This document shows, one piece after another, positions 1 through 6,046 of a stretch of DNA of 16,241 nt. Below the pieces are notes generated by a model that saw only the letters and a program-made list of their open reading frames with translations, was not told the origin of the DNA and did no database searches. How positions within the stretch are numbered: position 1 is the first letter of the stretch; every line of letters starts with the position of its first letter. Source of the DNA: CAYNFT01 sp964396535 (GTDB lineage: Bacteria > Chloroflexota > Dehalococcoidia > Dehalococcoidales > UBA2162); the NCBI GenBank assembly GCA_964396535.1, contig CAYNFT010000046.1, positions 1 to 16,241 on the forward strand. Direction: 5' to 3'. The position numbers and the translations under genes were made by a program.

Positions 1-53
1 CCTGTGACACCCTGATTAAAAGTCAGGTGCTCTGCCAACTGAGCTAACGGCCC
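1..53 (-). tRNA. tRNA-Lys (UUU), cut by the window edge
   Basis: Read on the minus strand from base 53, the cloverleaf starts GGGCCGT (acceptor arm), TA, D-stem GCTC/GAGC, anticodon stem CCTGA/TCAGG and loop CTTTTAA. The anticodon is TTT (bases 20-18), so the charged amino acid is lysine. Variable loop GTGTC and the first T-stem strand ACAGG follow, and the window then ends, so the T-loop, 3' acceptor strand and CCA end are not seen. A promoter 13 bases upstream of nucleotide 1 supports an expressed gene. It is transcribed away from hisS. Confidence 0.95.
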
Positions 54-66
54 TTATATCCAGTTC

Positions 67-95
67 AGTTTAACAAATCTTAAGTTCTTCCGCAA
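67..95 (-). promoter_or_regulatory. Promoter of tRNA-Lys
   Basis: On the minus strand a -35 box TTGCGG (bases 95-90), a 17-base spacer and a -10 box TAAACT (72-67) end 13 bases before tRNA nucleotide 1. The start site would leave a leader of about six bases, which is normal for a tRNA. The same box pair recurs before five other units in this window. Confidence 0.65.
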
Positions 96-176
96 CTTGC
101 GCAATTTGTATGTCAAGTTTGTTGCTTTCAACTCTTAGTCAGTTTCTATCCTTTTTAATCCTCAACGACTATAATG

Positions 177-221
177 ATACAGCATCATTTTGCCTTTACA
201 AGTCTGGTGTTAATGCTGTAT
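177..221. repeat. Inverted repeat upstream of hisS
   Basis: ATACAGCAT (177-185) and its exact reverse complement ATGCTGTAT (213-221) are 27 bases apart. The right arm overlaps the proposed hisS -10 box. Inside the left arm lies a shorter repeat, AATGAT-ACAGC-ATCATT. It could be a repressor operator or a leader/DNA hairpin; no known regulator site is recognised. Confidence 0.4.
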
Positions 222-224
222 TCT
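195..224 (+). promoter_or_regulatory. Possible hisS promoter
   Basis: TTTACA (195-200), an 18-base spacer and TATTCT (219-224) precede hisS and would give a leader of about 37 bases. A perfect TATAAT also occurs at 170-175 but has no recognisable -35 box. The choice between them is uncertain. Confidence 0.35.
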
Positions 225-267
225 AGCTTTAAAAGCACCCAGAAAAATGTAGGCAGGGAGAATAAGG

Positions 268-1515
268 TTGTATCGAGCACCGCGTGGAACCTCAGACATT
301 CTACCTCAGGAGCAGGCATACTGGCGCTATGTAGAGCAAAAGGCGGCTGATGTCTGTCAACTCTACGGCTATGAGCGCATTGATGTCCCAGCCTTTGAGG
401 ATGCCGGGCTGTTTACTCGCAGTGTGGGGGAGGGAACTGATATTGTAGAAAAGGAAATGTATATCTTTGAGGACAGAGGGGGAAACAAAATGGCCCTGAT
501 ACCAGAGGGCACGGCCTCAATATGCCGAGCCTACGTGGAACATGGTCTGCATAATTTATTACAGCCGGTAAAGTTATTCTATATCGCCTCTTTTTTCAGG
601 TACGACAGACCTCAAGCAGGCAGACACCGACAGCACCACCAGTTTGGCTGTGAGGCTATTGGCAATGACGACCCTGCCCTTGATGCTGAAGTTATTGATA
701 TGGCTTGGCAATTCTACAGGTCCCTAAACCTTCGTCATCTGTCAATAAACCTGAATAGTATCGGTTGTAAAGCTTGTCGGCCGGGATATCTCACTGTCCT
801 GAAGGATTACTATGCCAACCATACTGGTGAGCTGTGTTCAGATTGCAAAACCAGGCTGGTTAAAAACCCCCTGCGCCTACTTGATTGTAAAAATCCCTCG
901 TGCCAGCCAATAGCTGACTACGCACCCAAGAATATAGATTACCTTTGTCCTGAATGTGAGCAGCATTTTAACCAGTTGAAGAGATACCTGGGCTTACTTG
1001 AAATCCCCTTTGAGGTGAATCACCGCCTGGTTCGCGGCTTCGATTATTACACCAGAACAGTATTTGAGGTTCAACCGGAGGCAGAAGGAAGCCAGAGTAG
1101 CCTCGGTGGCGGGGGACGATATGATGACCTGATTGAAGAGCTAGGTGGCAAACCTACTCCGGCTGTTGGCTTTGCTACTGGCATTGAGCGGATAATACTC
1201 AATTTAAAGAGATATAACGTGTCTGTTCCTCCTCTGGATAAGCCACAGGTATTTATCGCCCATGTGGGTAATGAAGTCAGGGATGAGGCAATAAAGCTGA
1301 CATCCGTGTTAAGGCAAGCTGGCATCGGGGTAATCGCGGCTGTCGGCTCAAGGAGCCTTAAGGCTCAATTAAGGCAGGCAAATGCTCTTGGTGTCCATCA
1401 TACGGTGATTATCGGTGATGAGGAAATAAAAACCGGTAACGTAATACTGCGGGACATGACCAGTGCCCAACAAGAAACCGTTCCCCTTGGCCAGCTACAA
1501 AAATTGCTTAGGTAA
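268..1515 (+). CDS. hisS: Histidine--tRNA ligase (HisRS)
   Basis: Class II aminoacyl-tRNA synthetase that activates histidine with ATP and charges tRNA-His in the cytoplasm. The 415 residues are normal length. Visible are the N-terminal RAPRGTSDILP (3-13), the PEGTAS segment (79-84), motif 2 with FRYDRPQAGRHRQHHQFG (110-127), the histidine-binding signature RGFDYYTR (256-263), GGGGRYDD (280-287), motif 3 AVGFATGIERI (299-309) and a C-terminal anticodon-binding domain. The central insert (about 165-232) holds four cysteine pairs: C167/C170, C190/C193, C207/C212 and C227/C230. The start is TTG, chosen because GGGAG lies at 256-260 and the family N-terminus begins there. It is followed after 92 bases by the metallophosphoesterase gene on the same strand, with no clear terminator between. 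Confidence 0.97.
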   Translation: MYRAPRGTSDILPQEQAYWRYVEQKAADVCQLYGYERIDVPAFEDAGLFTRSVGEGTDIVEKEMYIFEDRGGNKMALIPEGTASICRAYVEHGLHNLLQPVKLFYIASFFRYDRPQAGRHRQHHQFGCEAIGNDDPALDAEVIDMAWQFYRSLNLRHLSINLNSIGCKACRPGYLTVLKDYYANHTGELCSDCKTRLVKNPLRLLDCKNPSCQPIADYAPKNIDYLCPECEQHFNQLKRYLGLLEIPFEVNHRLVRGFDYYTRTVFEVQPEAEGSQSSLGGGGRYDDLIEELGGKPTPAVGFATGIERIILNLKRYNVSVPPLDKPQVFIAHVGNEVRDEAIKLTSVLRQAGIGVIAAVGSRSLKAQLRQANALGVHHTVIIGDEEIKTGNVILRDMTSAQQETVPLGQLQKLLR

Positions 1516-1594
1516 GTTCTTGCCTTCGGGATAAAGGATTAAATATATCTCCTAGCTGAAGAAGGTTACCCTAGTCATGCTAGGTAAAAGCTGT

Positions 1595-1607
1595 TATAGT
1601 ATTATAG
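1595..1607 (+). promoter_or_regulatory. Possible -10 box directly before the metallophosphoesterase start
   Basis: TATAGT (1595-1600) ends seven bases before the ATG, and there is no Shine-Dalgarno sequence, so the mRNA could be leaderless. The -35 position (TAGTCA, 1572-1577) is weak. A small inverted repeat CCTAG-TCATG-CTAGG covers 1570-1584. The alternative is read-through from hisS with weak translation initiation. Confidence 0.25.
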
Positions 1608-2342
1608 ATGCGTTACGCGATTATTGCTGATATTCACGCTAATCTGGCTGCTTTTACTGCGGTTTTGGAGGATATTGGGCGCCAGGGAGGGGCAGAAAAA
1701 GTGTGGTGTTTGGGGGATATTGTCGGCTATGGTCCCGACCCCCATGAGTGCATCGAGCTTCTGCGCCAAACTGACCATGTCTGTGTTGCTGGAAATCATG
1801 ATTGGGGGGCAATCGGCAAGATTGACACCAGTGATTTTAACCCTGATGCAGCTGCCGCCTGTCAATGGACAGCCCAGCAGTTAAGCTCAGCGGATAAAGT
1901 GTATCTCGAAAATCTACCGTTAACTATTAAGGAAGGTGACTTTACCCTGGTGCACGGTAGTCCCAGAGAGCCTATCTGGGAATATCTCATATCAACGGGC
2001 ATTGCTAAGGAAAATTTTGCTTACTTCAAGTCGCAATTTTGTCTGGTGGGACATTCCCATGTGCCACTGGTTTTCAGTTATGATGAAAATGGTGTTTGTT
2101 CTGCGAGCCGATTCTCGCCTAATGTTAAGCTTGCTCTAGGCAGTACCCGGTTGATTATCAACCCCGGTGGTGTGGGGCAACCTCGAGATGGCGACCCTCA
2201 AGCTAGCTACGCCATTTATGGTAGCGAAACGCAGCAGATCAAGCTCTACCGTGTTCCCTACGATATCCGTGCTACTCAGGACAGGATGGTAGCCCGTGGG
2301 TTACCTCTGCGCTTGGTGTCTCGATTGAGCTACGGTATGTGA
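1608..2342 (+). CDS. Metallophosphoesterase (YfcE/calcineurin-like fold)
   Basis: Cytoplasmic two-metal phosphoesterase of 244 residues. All the usual metal and catalytic blocks are present in order: DIHAN (8-12), GDIVGYGP (36-43), GNHD (62-65), VHGSP (115-119) and GHSH (148-151), then NPGGVGQPRDGD (185-196), typical of the Metallophos_2 subgroup. Expected ligands are D8, H10, D37, N63, H116, H149 and H151. No signal peptide or membrane segment is seen. The family contains phosphodiesterases and protein or nucleotide phosphatases, and the substrate cannot be read from sequence. The ATG start gives the family N-terminus MRYAIIADIHAN; no ribosome binding site is visible. The gene converges on the minus-strand zinc-ribbon gene, with a gap of 15 bases. 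Confidence 0.9.
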   Translation: MRYAIIADIHANLAAFTAVLEDIGRQGGAEKVWCLGDIVGYGPDPHECIELLRQTDHVCVAGNHDWGAIGKIDTSDFNPDAAAACQWTAQQLSSADKVYLENLPLTIKEGDFTLVHGSPREPIWEYLISTGIAKENFAYFKSQFCLVGHSHVPLVFSYDENGVCSASRFSPNVKLALGSTRLIINPGGVGQPRDGDPQASYAIYGSETQQIKLYRVPYDIRATQDRMVARGLPLRLVSRLSYGM

Positions 2343-2357
2343 CCATCCCCACCACCT

Positions 2358-2519
2358 CTACTGCATTTTCTTTTCGCAATCGCGGCATGCCACAACTGGC
2401 GGGAAAAATTTGGTTATAATTACCATTTCATCAAGTGGTATAGACCTCTCACAGAACTTACACTTGAAGGTGATTTCCTTTGCTTTTGGCTCTTCTTCCT
2501 TCTCTATTTCGGATGTCAA
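2358..2519 (-). CDS. Small four-cysteine zinc-ribbon protein (53 aa)
   Basis: An open frame of 53 residues with an acidic/lysine-rich N-terminus (about residues 1-16) and a compact domain carrying two CxxC knuckles, CKFC (C20, C23) and CRDC (C45, C48), 21 residues apart, the arrangement of a zinc ribbon or rubredoxin-like knuckle. The start is TTG at 2519-2517, chosen because AGGGGG (2531-2526) lies six bases upstream and no ATG is available before the cysteines. The stop is TAG at 2360-2358. It follows the FmdB-like gene by 55 bases on the same strand, so the two are probably cotranscribed and share the CIRCE-controlled promoter. I do not recognise the family. A metal-binding or protein/RNA-contact role is inferred only from the cysteines. 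Confidence 0.62.
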   Translation of the reverse strand: MTSEIEKEEEPKAKEITFKCKFCERSIPLDEMVIITKFFPPVVACRDCEKKMQ

Positions 2520-2574
2520 AGAACGCCCCCTATTAGCTTCTAATGATGGGCAGAAAATAAAAACTTTCTAGAGA

Positions 2575-2847
2575 CTAACTGCTTTCCTCTGTGCTGCCAG
2601 TCTTAGCTTCGTCTGTGGTATCAGTCTTGGCTTCGTCTGTACTGTCGGCAGGTACCGAATGACCGTGGTTTCCCCTGTGGTCGGTAGAATAAAACCCGGA
2701 TCCCTTAAAGATTATCGGCACTGGCGAGAAGATACGTTGTGAATCACATCCGCACTGTGGACAGGAGACTGGGCTGTTCTCACTAAAGCTTCGTCTTAGC
2801 TCAAATCGAAGTGAACAGCGGGGACACTCATATTCGTAGATGGGCAA
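2575..2847 (-). CDS. FmdB-family zinc-ribbon protein
   Basis: Ninety residues beginning MPIYEYECPRC, the hallmark of the FmdB/CxxC_CXXC regulatory-protein family. The zinc ribbon is built from C8/C11 and C29/C32, with an extra C34, and is followed by the family segment FKGSGFYSTD (47-56). The tail (about 66-90) is low-complexity, acidic and Thr/Ser-rich, with the unit TDEAKT repeated. The family was named for a putative regulator of formamide/acetamide genes, but its true role is mostly unknown. The start is TTG at 2847-2845, not the upstream ATG at 2889, because GGAGGTG (2860-2854) sits six bases before it and the family N-terminus begins exactly there. It is the first gene of a two-gene unit. 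Promoter and CIRCE imply heat-shock control by HrcA. Confidence 0.9.
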   Translation of the reverse strand: MPIYEYECPRCSLRFELRRSFSENSPVSCPQCGCDSQRIFSPVPIIFKGSGFYSTDHRGNHGHSVPADSTDEAKTDTTDEAKTGSTEESS

Positions 2848-2882
2848 GTATTTCACCTCCAGACGGTTAATAGCACAAAAAA

Positions 2883-2909
2883 TTAGCACTCTCGTTCTTA
2901 GACTGCTAA
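2883..2909 (-). promoter_or_regulatory. CIRCE operator (HrcA binding site)
   Basis: On the minus strand the site reads TTAGCAGTC-N9-GAGTGCTAA. The CIRCE consensus is TTAGCACTC-N9-GAGTGCTAA, so 17 of 18 arm positions match and the spacer length is exact. It begins three bases after the -10 box, covering the expected start site, and ends 35 bases before the FmdB-like TTG codon. That is the classical position for HrcA repression of chaperone operons. Confidence 0.88.
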
Positions 2910-2912
2910 TTT

Positions 2913-2941
2913 ATTTTACTCCAAGGTAGCTTGGTAGTCAA
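2913..2941 (-). promoter_or_regulatory. Promoter of the fmdB-like operon
   Basis: TTGACT (2941-2936), 17 bases, TAAAAT (2918-2913) on the minus strand. The spacer contains a short inverted repeat, CCAAG-GTAG-CTTGG (2921-2934). CIRCE lies immediately downstream. The close box matches and spacing make this one of the best promoters in the window. Confidence 0.75.
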
Positions 2942-2990
2942 GATATTCCACTGGTGTATATATATAAATTTAACGAGACAGGCTGCTGAA

Positions 2991-3383
2991 TCAGACGATT
3001 CTCCAATCTCTATAACCCTGTTGAATGATGGCCAAGTACTCCGCCGACGGCTGTGTTTCTTCTGACTGACCGGCCTTGATATAGGTTATCGCCTGGATAG
3101 GCTCACCATCTTCATTAAAGACCGTGACGTTTAATCTGTTGTAAGAGCTTTCGTATTTATCCAGCCGTTTTAAGCACTGTTCTGGCACTTCATAAATAGC
3201 GCCAGGGGCCTTCTCTCCTCGGAAAAGTCTAATGCTAGCCTGCCCTCCGCGCCATTGCCTGGACCAGCCGATAAATACCAGCTTATAGTTGGGAAGGGTA
3301 GCTCTAAACAAGGGTTTGCTATCCGGGCAGCGTTCCCGCATTTGCTTCTGGTTTAAATTTGAAGCGTAGGCAAAATAGTACAT
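2991..3383 (-). CDS. Gamma-glutamylcyclotransferase-like protein (AIG2/GGCT fold)
   Basis: A 130-residue protein of the GGCT/AIG2-like family. It has the substrate-loop motif YFAYASNL (3-10; the usual form is YGSNL, here Ala replaces Gly), a GAIYEVP strand (61-67) and LDKYESSY (74-81), in which E78 matches the catalytic glutamate. Family members release 5-oxoproline from gamma-glutamyl peptides or amines; the substrate here is unknown. The ATG at 3383 is chosen because it gives the family start MYYFAY. A TTG two codons upstream (3389) is possible, and neither has a strong ribosome binding site. It follows the second acyl-CoA dehydrogenase by 20 bases, so translation may be coupled to it. It is the last gene of the minus-strand unit. 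Confidence 0.85.
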   Translation of the reverse strand: MYYFAYASNLNQKQMRERCPDSKPLFRATLPNYKLVFIGWSRQWRGGQASIRLFRGEKAPGAIYEVPEQCLKRLDKYESSYNRLNVTVFNEDGEPIQAITYIKAGQSEETQPSAEYLAIIQQGYRDWRIV

Positions 3384-3403
3384 CGCCAATTCTAGAGAAA
3401 CCG

Positions 3404-4543
3404 CTAAGTTATAAAGAGCTTACCTAGCTGCTGTCGGTGATAAGAAGGCTCGCCAAGGTAACTGTAAAGACAACGAGACGCCTTTACATGAAAGCTGACC
3501 GGATGTTCACGCGAGTAGCTGATGCCACTGAATACCCGGATGGCTAGCGTGCATACTTCCCAATAGGCATCGCTGGAGATTGCCTTGGCCAGATGTATAC
3601 TATCTTGCGCCGGTCTTTGCGTATCAAGCTTCCAAAGGCATTCATAGGTACTCCAGCGGGCAGCGTCCATATGATCAATCATCTCAATAATCATGTCCTG
3701 AACTCTTTGAAAACGACCTATGGGTTGACTAAACTGTATTCTTGTCCGACTGTAGTCCATTGTCATATCAAAGAGAGCCTGACAAGCGCCTGCCTTATAT
3801 GCGCAAAGGACAGGAATAGATTTGTCGATGCCTCTCTTTAGAGCCGGCCATCCTTCATTCAGGCTTCCGAGCATAGCCGACCGGGGAACTTTCACCGAGT
3901 CAAGCTTTACCTCAAAGGTTCTATCGGCAAGGAAACCTGGTAGACGGCGTACCGAAACTCCCTCGGAATTTTTATCCACTAGAAAGAGAGAAATCCCTTC
4001 AGCCGGGTCGGCTCCTTTTACCGTGCGGGCTACAACAATAAAATGACTGGCGGCTTGAGCATCCATGGTGAAGAGTTTTAGGCCATTGAGGATAAAATCG
4101 CCATTCTTGGTCTCAGCGCTTGTCTGCACTGCTCCAGGTTCCCAGCTATATGAGGGCTCAGTCAGTGCCAGAGTCAGGATTTTTCTCCCTTCAGCAACGT
4201 CTGGTAGAATGCTCTGCTTTTGTTCTTCGGTACCTGCTTCTAAAGTAATTAAGCTGCCCAGTATCCCCGAAGAAAAATACGGTCCGGGGAGAGGTCCGGT
4301 GCCTAATGCTTCAAATAAAACACCGGCGCTTGTCAGCGTACTTCCCGTCCCACCATATTGCTCCGGGATAATGATTCCCAGCCAGCCCATATCAACTACC
4401 TTTTTCCAAAGCTCCTCCGTATAACCCGTATCTGTCTCCTGTAAGACTTGGATGACTTCCTTTGGGGCATCTCGCCTCAAGAAATCCAGAGCTGCTTTTT
4501 TTAACATCTCTTCACTTTCACTAAGCCTAAGGTCTAAAGCCAT
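3404..4543 (-). CDS. Acyl-CoA dehydrogenase family protein (379 aa)
   Basis: A flavoprotein of the acyl-CoA dehydrogenase fold, 379 residues, normal length. It has an N-terminal helical domain, the middle beta-domain with LALTEPSYSWEPG (about 124-136) and NGLKLFT, and the C-terminal helical domain with FSQPIGRFQRVQDMI. Near the end, the REHPV stretch places E346 where medium-chain enzymes have their catalytic glutamate, but the following FAD-contact segment of the GTSQI type is absent: the chain reads YSYLGEPSYHRQQLG. The ATG has GGAGG at 4554-4550. It lies 53 bases after a second, different acyl-CoA dehydrogenase on the same strand. Such pairs can form heteromeric enzymes in which each subunit supplies part of the site, as in mycobacterial ChsE1-ChsE2. 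The substrate is unknown. Confidence 0.9.
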   Translation of the reverse strand: MALDLRLSESEEMLKKAALDFLRRDAPKEVIQVLQETDTGYTEELWKKVVDMGWLGIIIPEQYGGTGSTLTSAGVLFEALGTGPLPGPYFSSGILGSLITLEAGTEEQKQSILPDVAEGRKILTLALTEPSYSWEPGAVQTSAETKNGDFILNGLKLFTMDAQAASHFIVVARTVKGADPAEGISLFLVDKNSEGVSVRRLPGFLADRTFEVKLDSVKVPRSAMLGSLNEGWPALKRGIDKSIPVLCAYKAGACQALFDMTMDYSRTRIQFSQPIGRFQRVQDMIIEMIDHMDAARWSTYECLWKLDTQRPAQDSIHLAKAISSDAYWEVCTLAIRVFSGISYSREHPVSFHVKASRCLYSYLGEPSYHRQQLGKLFIT

Positions 4544-4596
4544 ATCTAACCTCCAAGATTAAGTTTGATTGAACTATGCTACCGTAGCCTCAAAAT

Positions 4597-5892
4597 CTAT
4601 CGTCCAATGGCAATCGCTCGGGATATAACTATCTTCAGTACTTCCGGGGTGCCCAGAGGGGCGAGGCAAAGTGCACCGCGTTGTCCAACCTCAAAGAGGC
4701 TCTCATCCAAGCCCCACTCATCATCGCTGGTCATGGCATAGGGACCGAGAACTCTTGCCATTTCGGTAATAAGCGTGATAGAAAATTTCTTTGAGTATAG
4801 CTGCGAATGTGTTCCGCCATAACGGCCTCCCATCCCGCCGGCATTCCTCAGGGAAAATAGCCGTTCTTTTTCGGCTTCAATGTAAACGTTTACTACACTG
4901 TCGAGCAGTTGAGGGTTCTCTCTAATACGCCTTGCTATATTGGGGTTATTTTTGCACTGGTCAAGGAATCTCTGCACTATGTAACTCTGTTGTGACCCTC
5001 CAAAAAATCTACCGCCCGCCCTACCACGACCTCCGCCAGCTTCCCTATCACTGGCTTCAGCACCTCCTCCTCCACCATGCTCGACCTCCAGCGCAGCATT
5101 TGCCACTCTCCACCCGTCTCCTTCCTTTCCAATCAAACAGGACTCATGAATTCTGACATCATCGAAGAAAACCTGATACTTAATCCCATCCGCCCCAGCA
5201 GTTGATTGGCCGCTAACGGTGCCGAAGGGACCTGGAACAAACAAATCAAGAGGGACTATAGAGATGCCCGGCAGGTTAGCTGGGGCAAGAAACATGGATA
5301 GGTTCTCATGCCTGGGAGCTTTTAAGTCACTGCGAGTTAATAACAGAAACAGGTCTGGTGGAGCGTAGATTCCCCCGACAAAAATTTTACCACCATTAAT
5401 TATGAAGTGGTCTCCCTCGCGAACAGAGCGCAGCGCGTTAGTCTGTTGATTTGCTTCGTCGGAGCCAGCCTCCGGTTCGGTAAAAAGCTCCCAGGTCATT
5501 GCTCCATCACTGATGATTAAAGACAGATGGCGCTTCTTTTGTTCCTCAGTTGCACAGGCTAGAATAGCTGGTATCCCCATACCCGCTCCAGCATTATGAA
5601 AAGGCTGAAGCGTTATTCCTCTTTTAGCTACCTCATTTCTTATGACAATGCTATGGGCCATATCCAGACCGCCGCCACCGTACTCACGAGGGTAGTTGGG
5701 ATAAAGCCATCCCTTTCGGGCAGCCCTGCGAGCAAGCTCACGCCGTTTCTGAAATTGCTCGTCGCTCACTTTAAGAGGGTCCCTGGGAAAAACCATGCCC
5801 TCGGGGACATTCTCATCCAGCCATTTTTGCACTTCCTCGGCAAATTCTTTCTGCTCCTCAGTATATTCGGATTCGGTCGGTGAAAAATCCAT
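4597..5892 (-). CDS. Acyl-CoA dehydrogenase family protein with Gly/Arg-rich insert (431 aa)
   Basis: Acyl-CoA dehydrogenase fold of 431 residues, longer than the usual 380-400. Visible are YPREYGGGG (67-75), the middle-domain signature LFTEPEAGSD (136-145), INGGKIFVGG (165-174), FFDDVRI (242-248) and the C-terminal GTPEVLKIVISRAI, the usual FAD/dimer contact. Between the middle and C-terminal domains, residues 272-299 form a glycine/arginine-rich stretch (EHGGGGG, then GGGRGRAGGRFFGG) in the place where the first C-terminal helix normally begins. No glutamate is seen at the medium-chain catalytic position. The ATG has AGGAGG six bases upstream. This gene supplies the FAD-contact segment that its neighbour lacks, while the neighbour supplies the likely catalytic Glu, which fits a heteromeric enzyme (inference). 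Confidence 0.9.
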   Translation of the reverse strand: MDFSPTESEYTEEQKEFAEEVQKWLDENVPEGMVFPRDPLKVSDEQFQKRRELARRAARKGWLYPNYPREYGGGGLDMAHSIVIRNEVAKRGITLQPFHNAGAGMGIPAILACATEEQKKRHLSLIISDGAMTWELFTEPEAGSDEANQQTNALRSVREGDHFIINGGKIFVGGIYAPPDLFLLLTRSDLKAPRHENLSMFLAPANLPGISIVPLDLFVPGPFGTVSGQSTAGADGIKYQVFFDDVRIHESCLIGKEGDGWRVANAALEVEHGGGGGAEASDREAGGGRGRAGGRFFGGSQQSYIVQRFLDQCKNNPNIARRIRENPQLLDSVVNVYIEAEKERLFSLRNAGGMGGRYGGTHSQLYSKKFSITLITEMARVLGPYAMTSDDEWGLDESLFEVGQRGALCLAPLGTPEVLKIVISRAIAIGR

Positions 5893-5926
5893 TTTCTACC
5901 TCCTAAGGAAATGGTTTCTTAGTTTG

Positions 5927-5956
5927 ATTAGAACTTTCCTGGCAATGGGTTTTCAA
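5927..5956 (-). promoter_or_regulatory. Possible promoter before the acyl-CoA dehydrogenase pair
   Basis: In the 154-base gap after the ArsA-like gene, TTGAAA (5956-5951), 18 bases and TCTAAT (5932-5927) are seen on the minus strand. A hairpin GGCTA-AAA-TAGCC lies about 25 bases upstream. The match is modest, and the genes may instead be read through from the ArsA-like gene. Confidence 0.3.
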
Positions 5957-6046
5957 AATAAGGGTGCCACTAGAGCGGCTATTTTAGCCCGAGTGTTTAT
6001 ACTATCTTCCGGCGGCTAACTGCGCTTAATTTTATACTCACCGTCC

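Noticed and set aside
277..291. String resembling the T-box antiterminator motif (GCACCGCGTGGAACC) near hisS
   Set aside because: It lies inside the hisS coding region and encodes the conserved RAPRGT segment. No stem I or terminator precedes it.
5795..6019. Plus-strand open frame across the ArsA-acyl-CoA dehydrogenase gap
   Set aside because: Mostly antisense to the acyl-CoA dehydrogenase gene, with no ribosome binding site or recognisable family.
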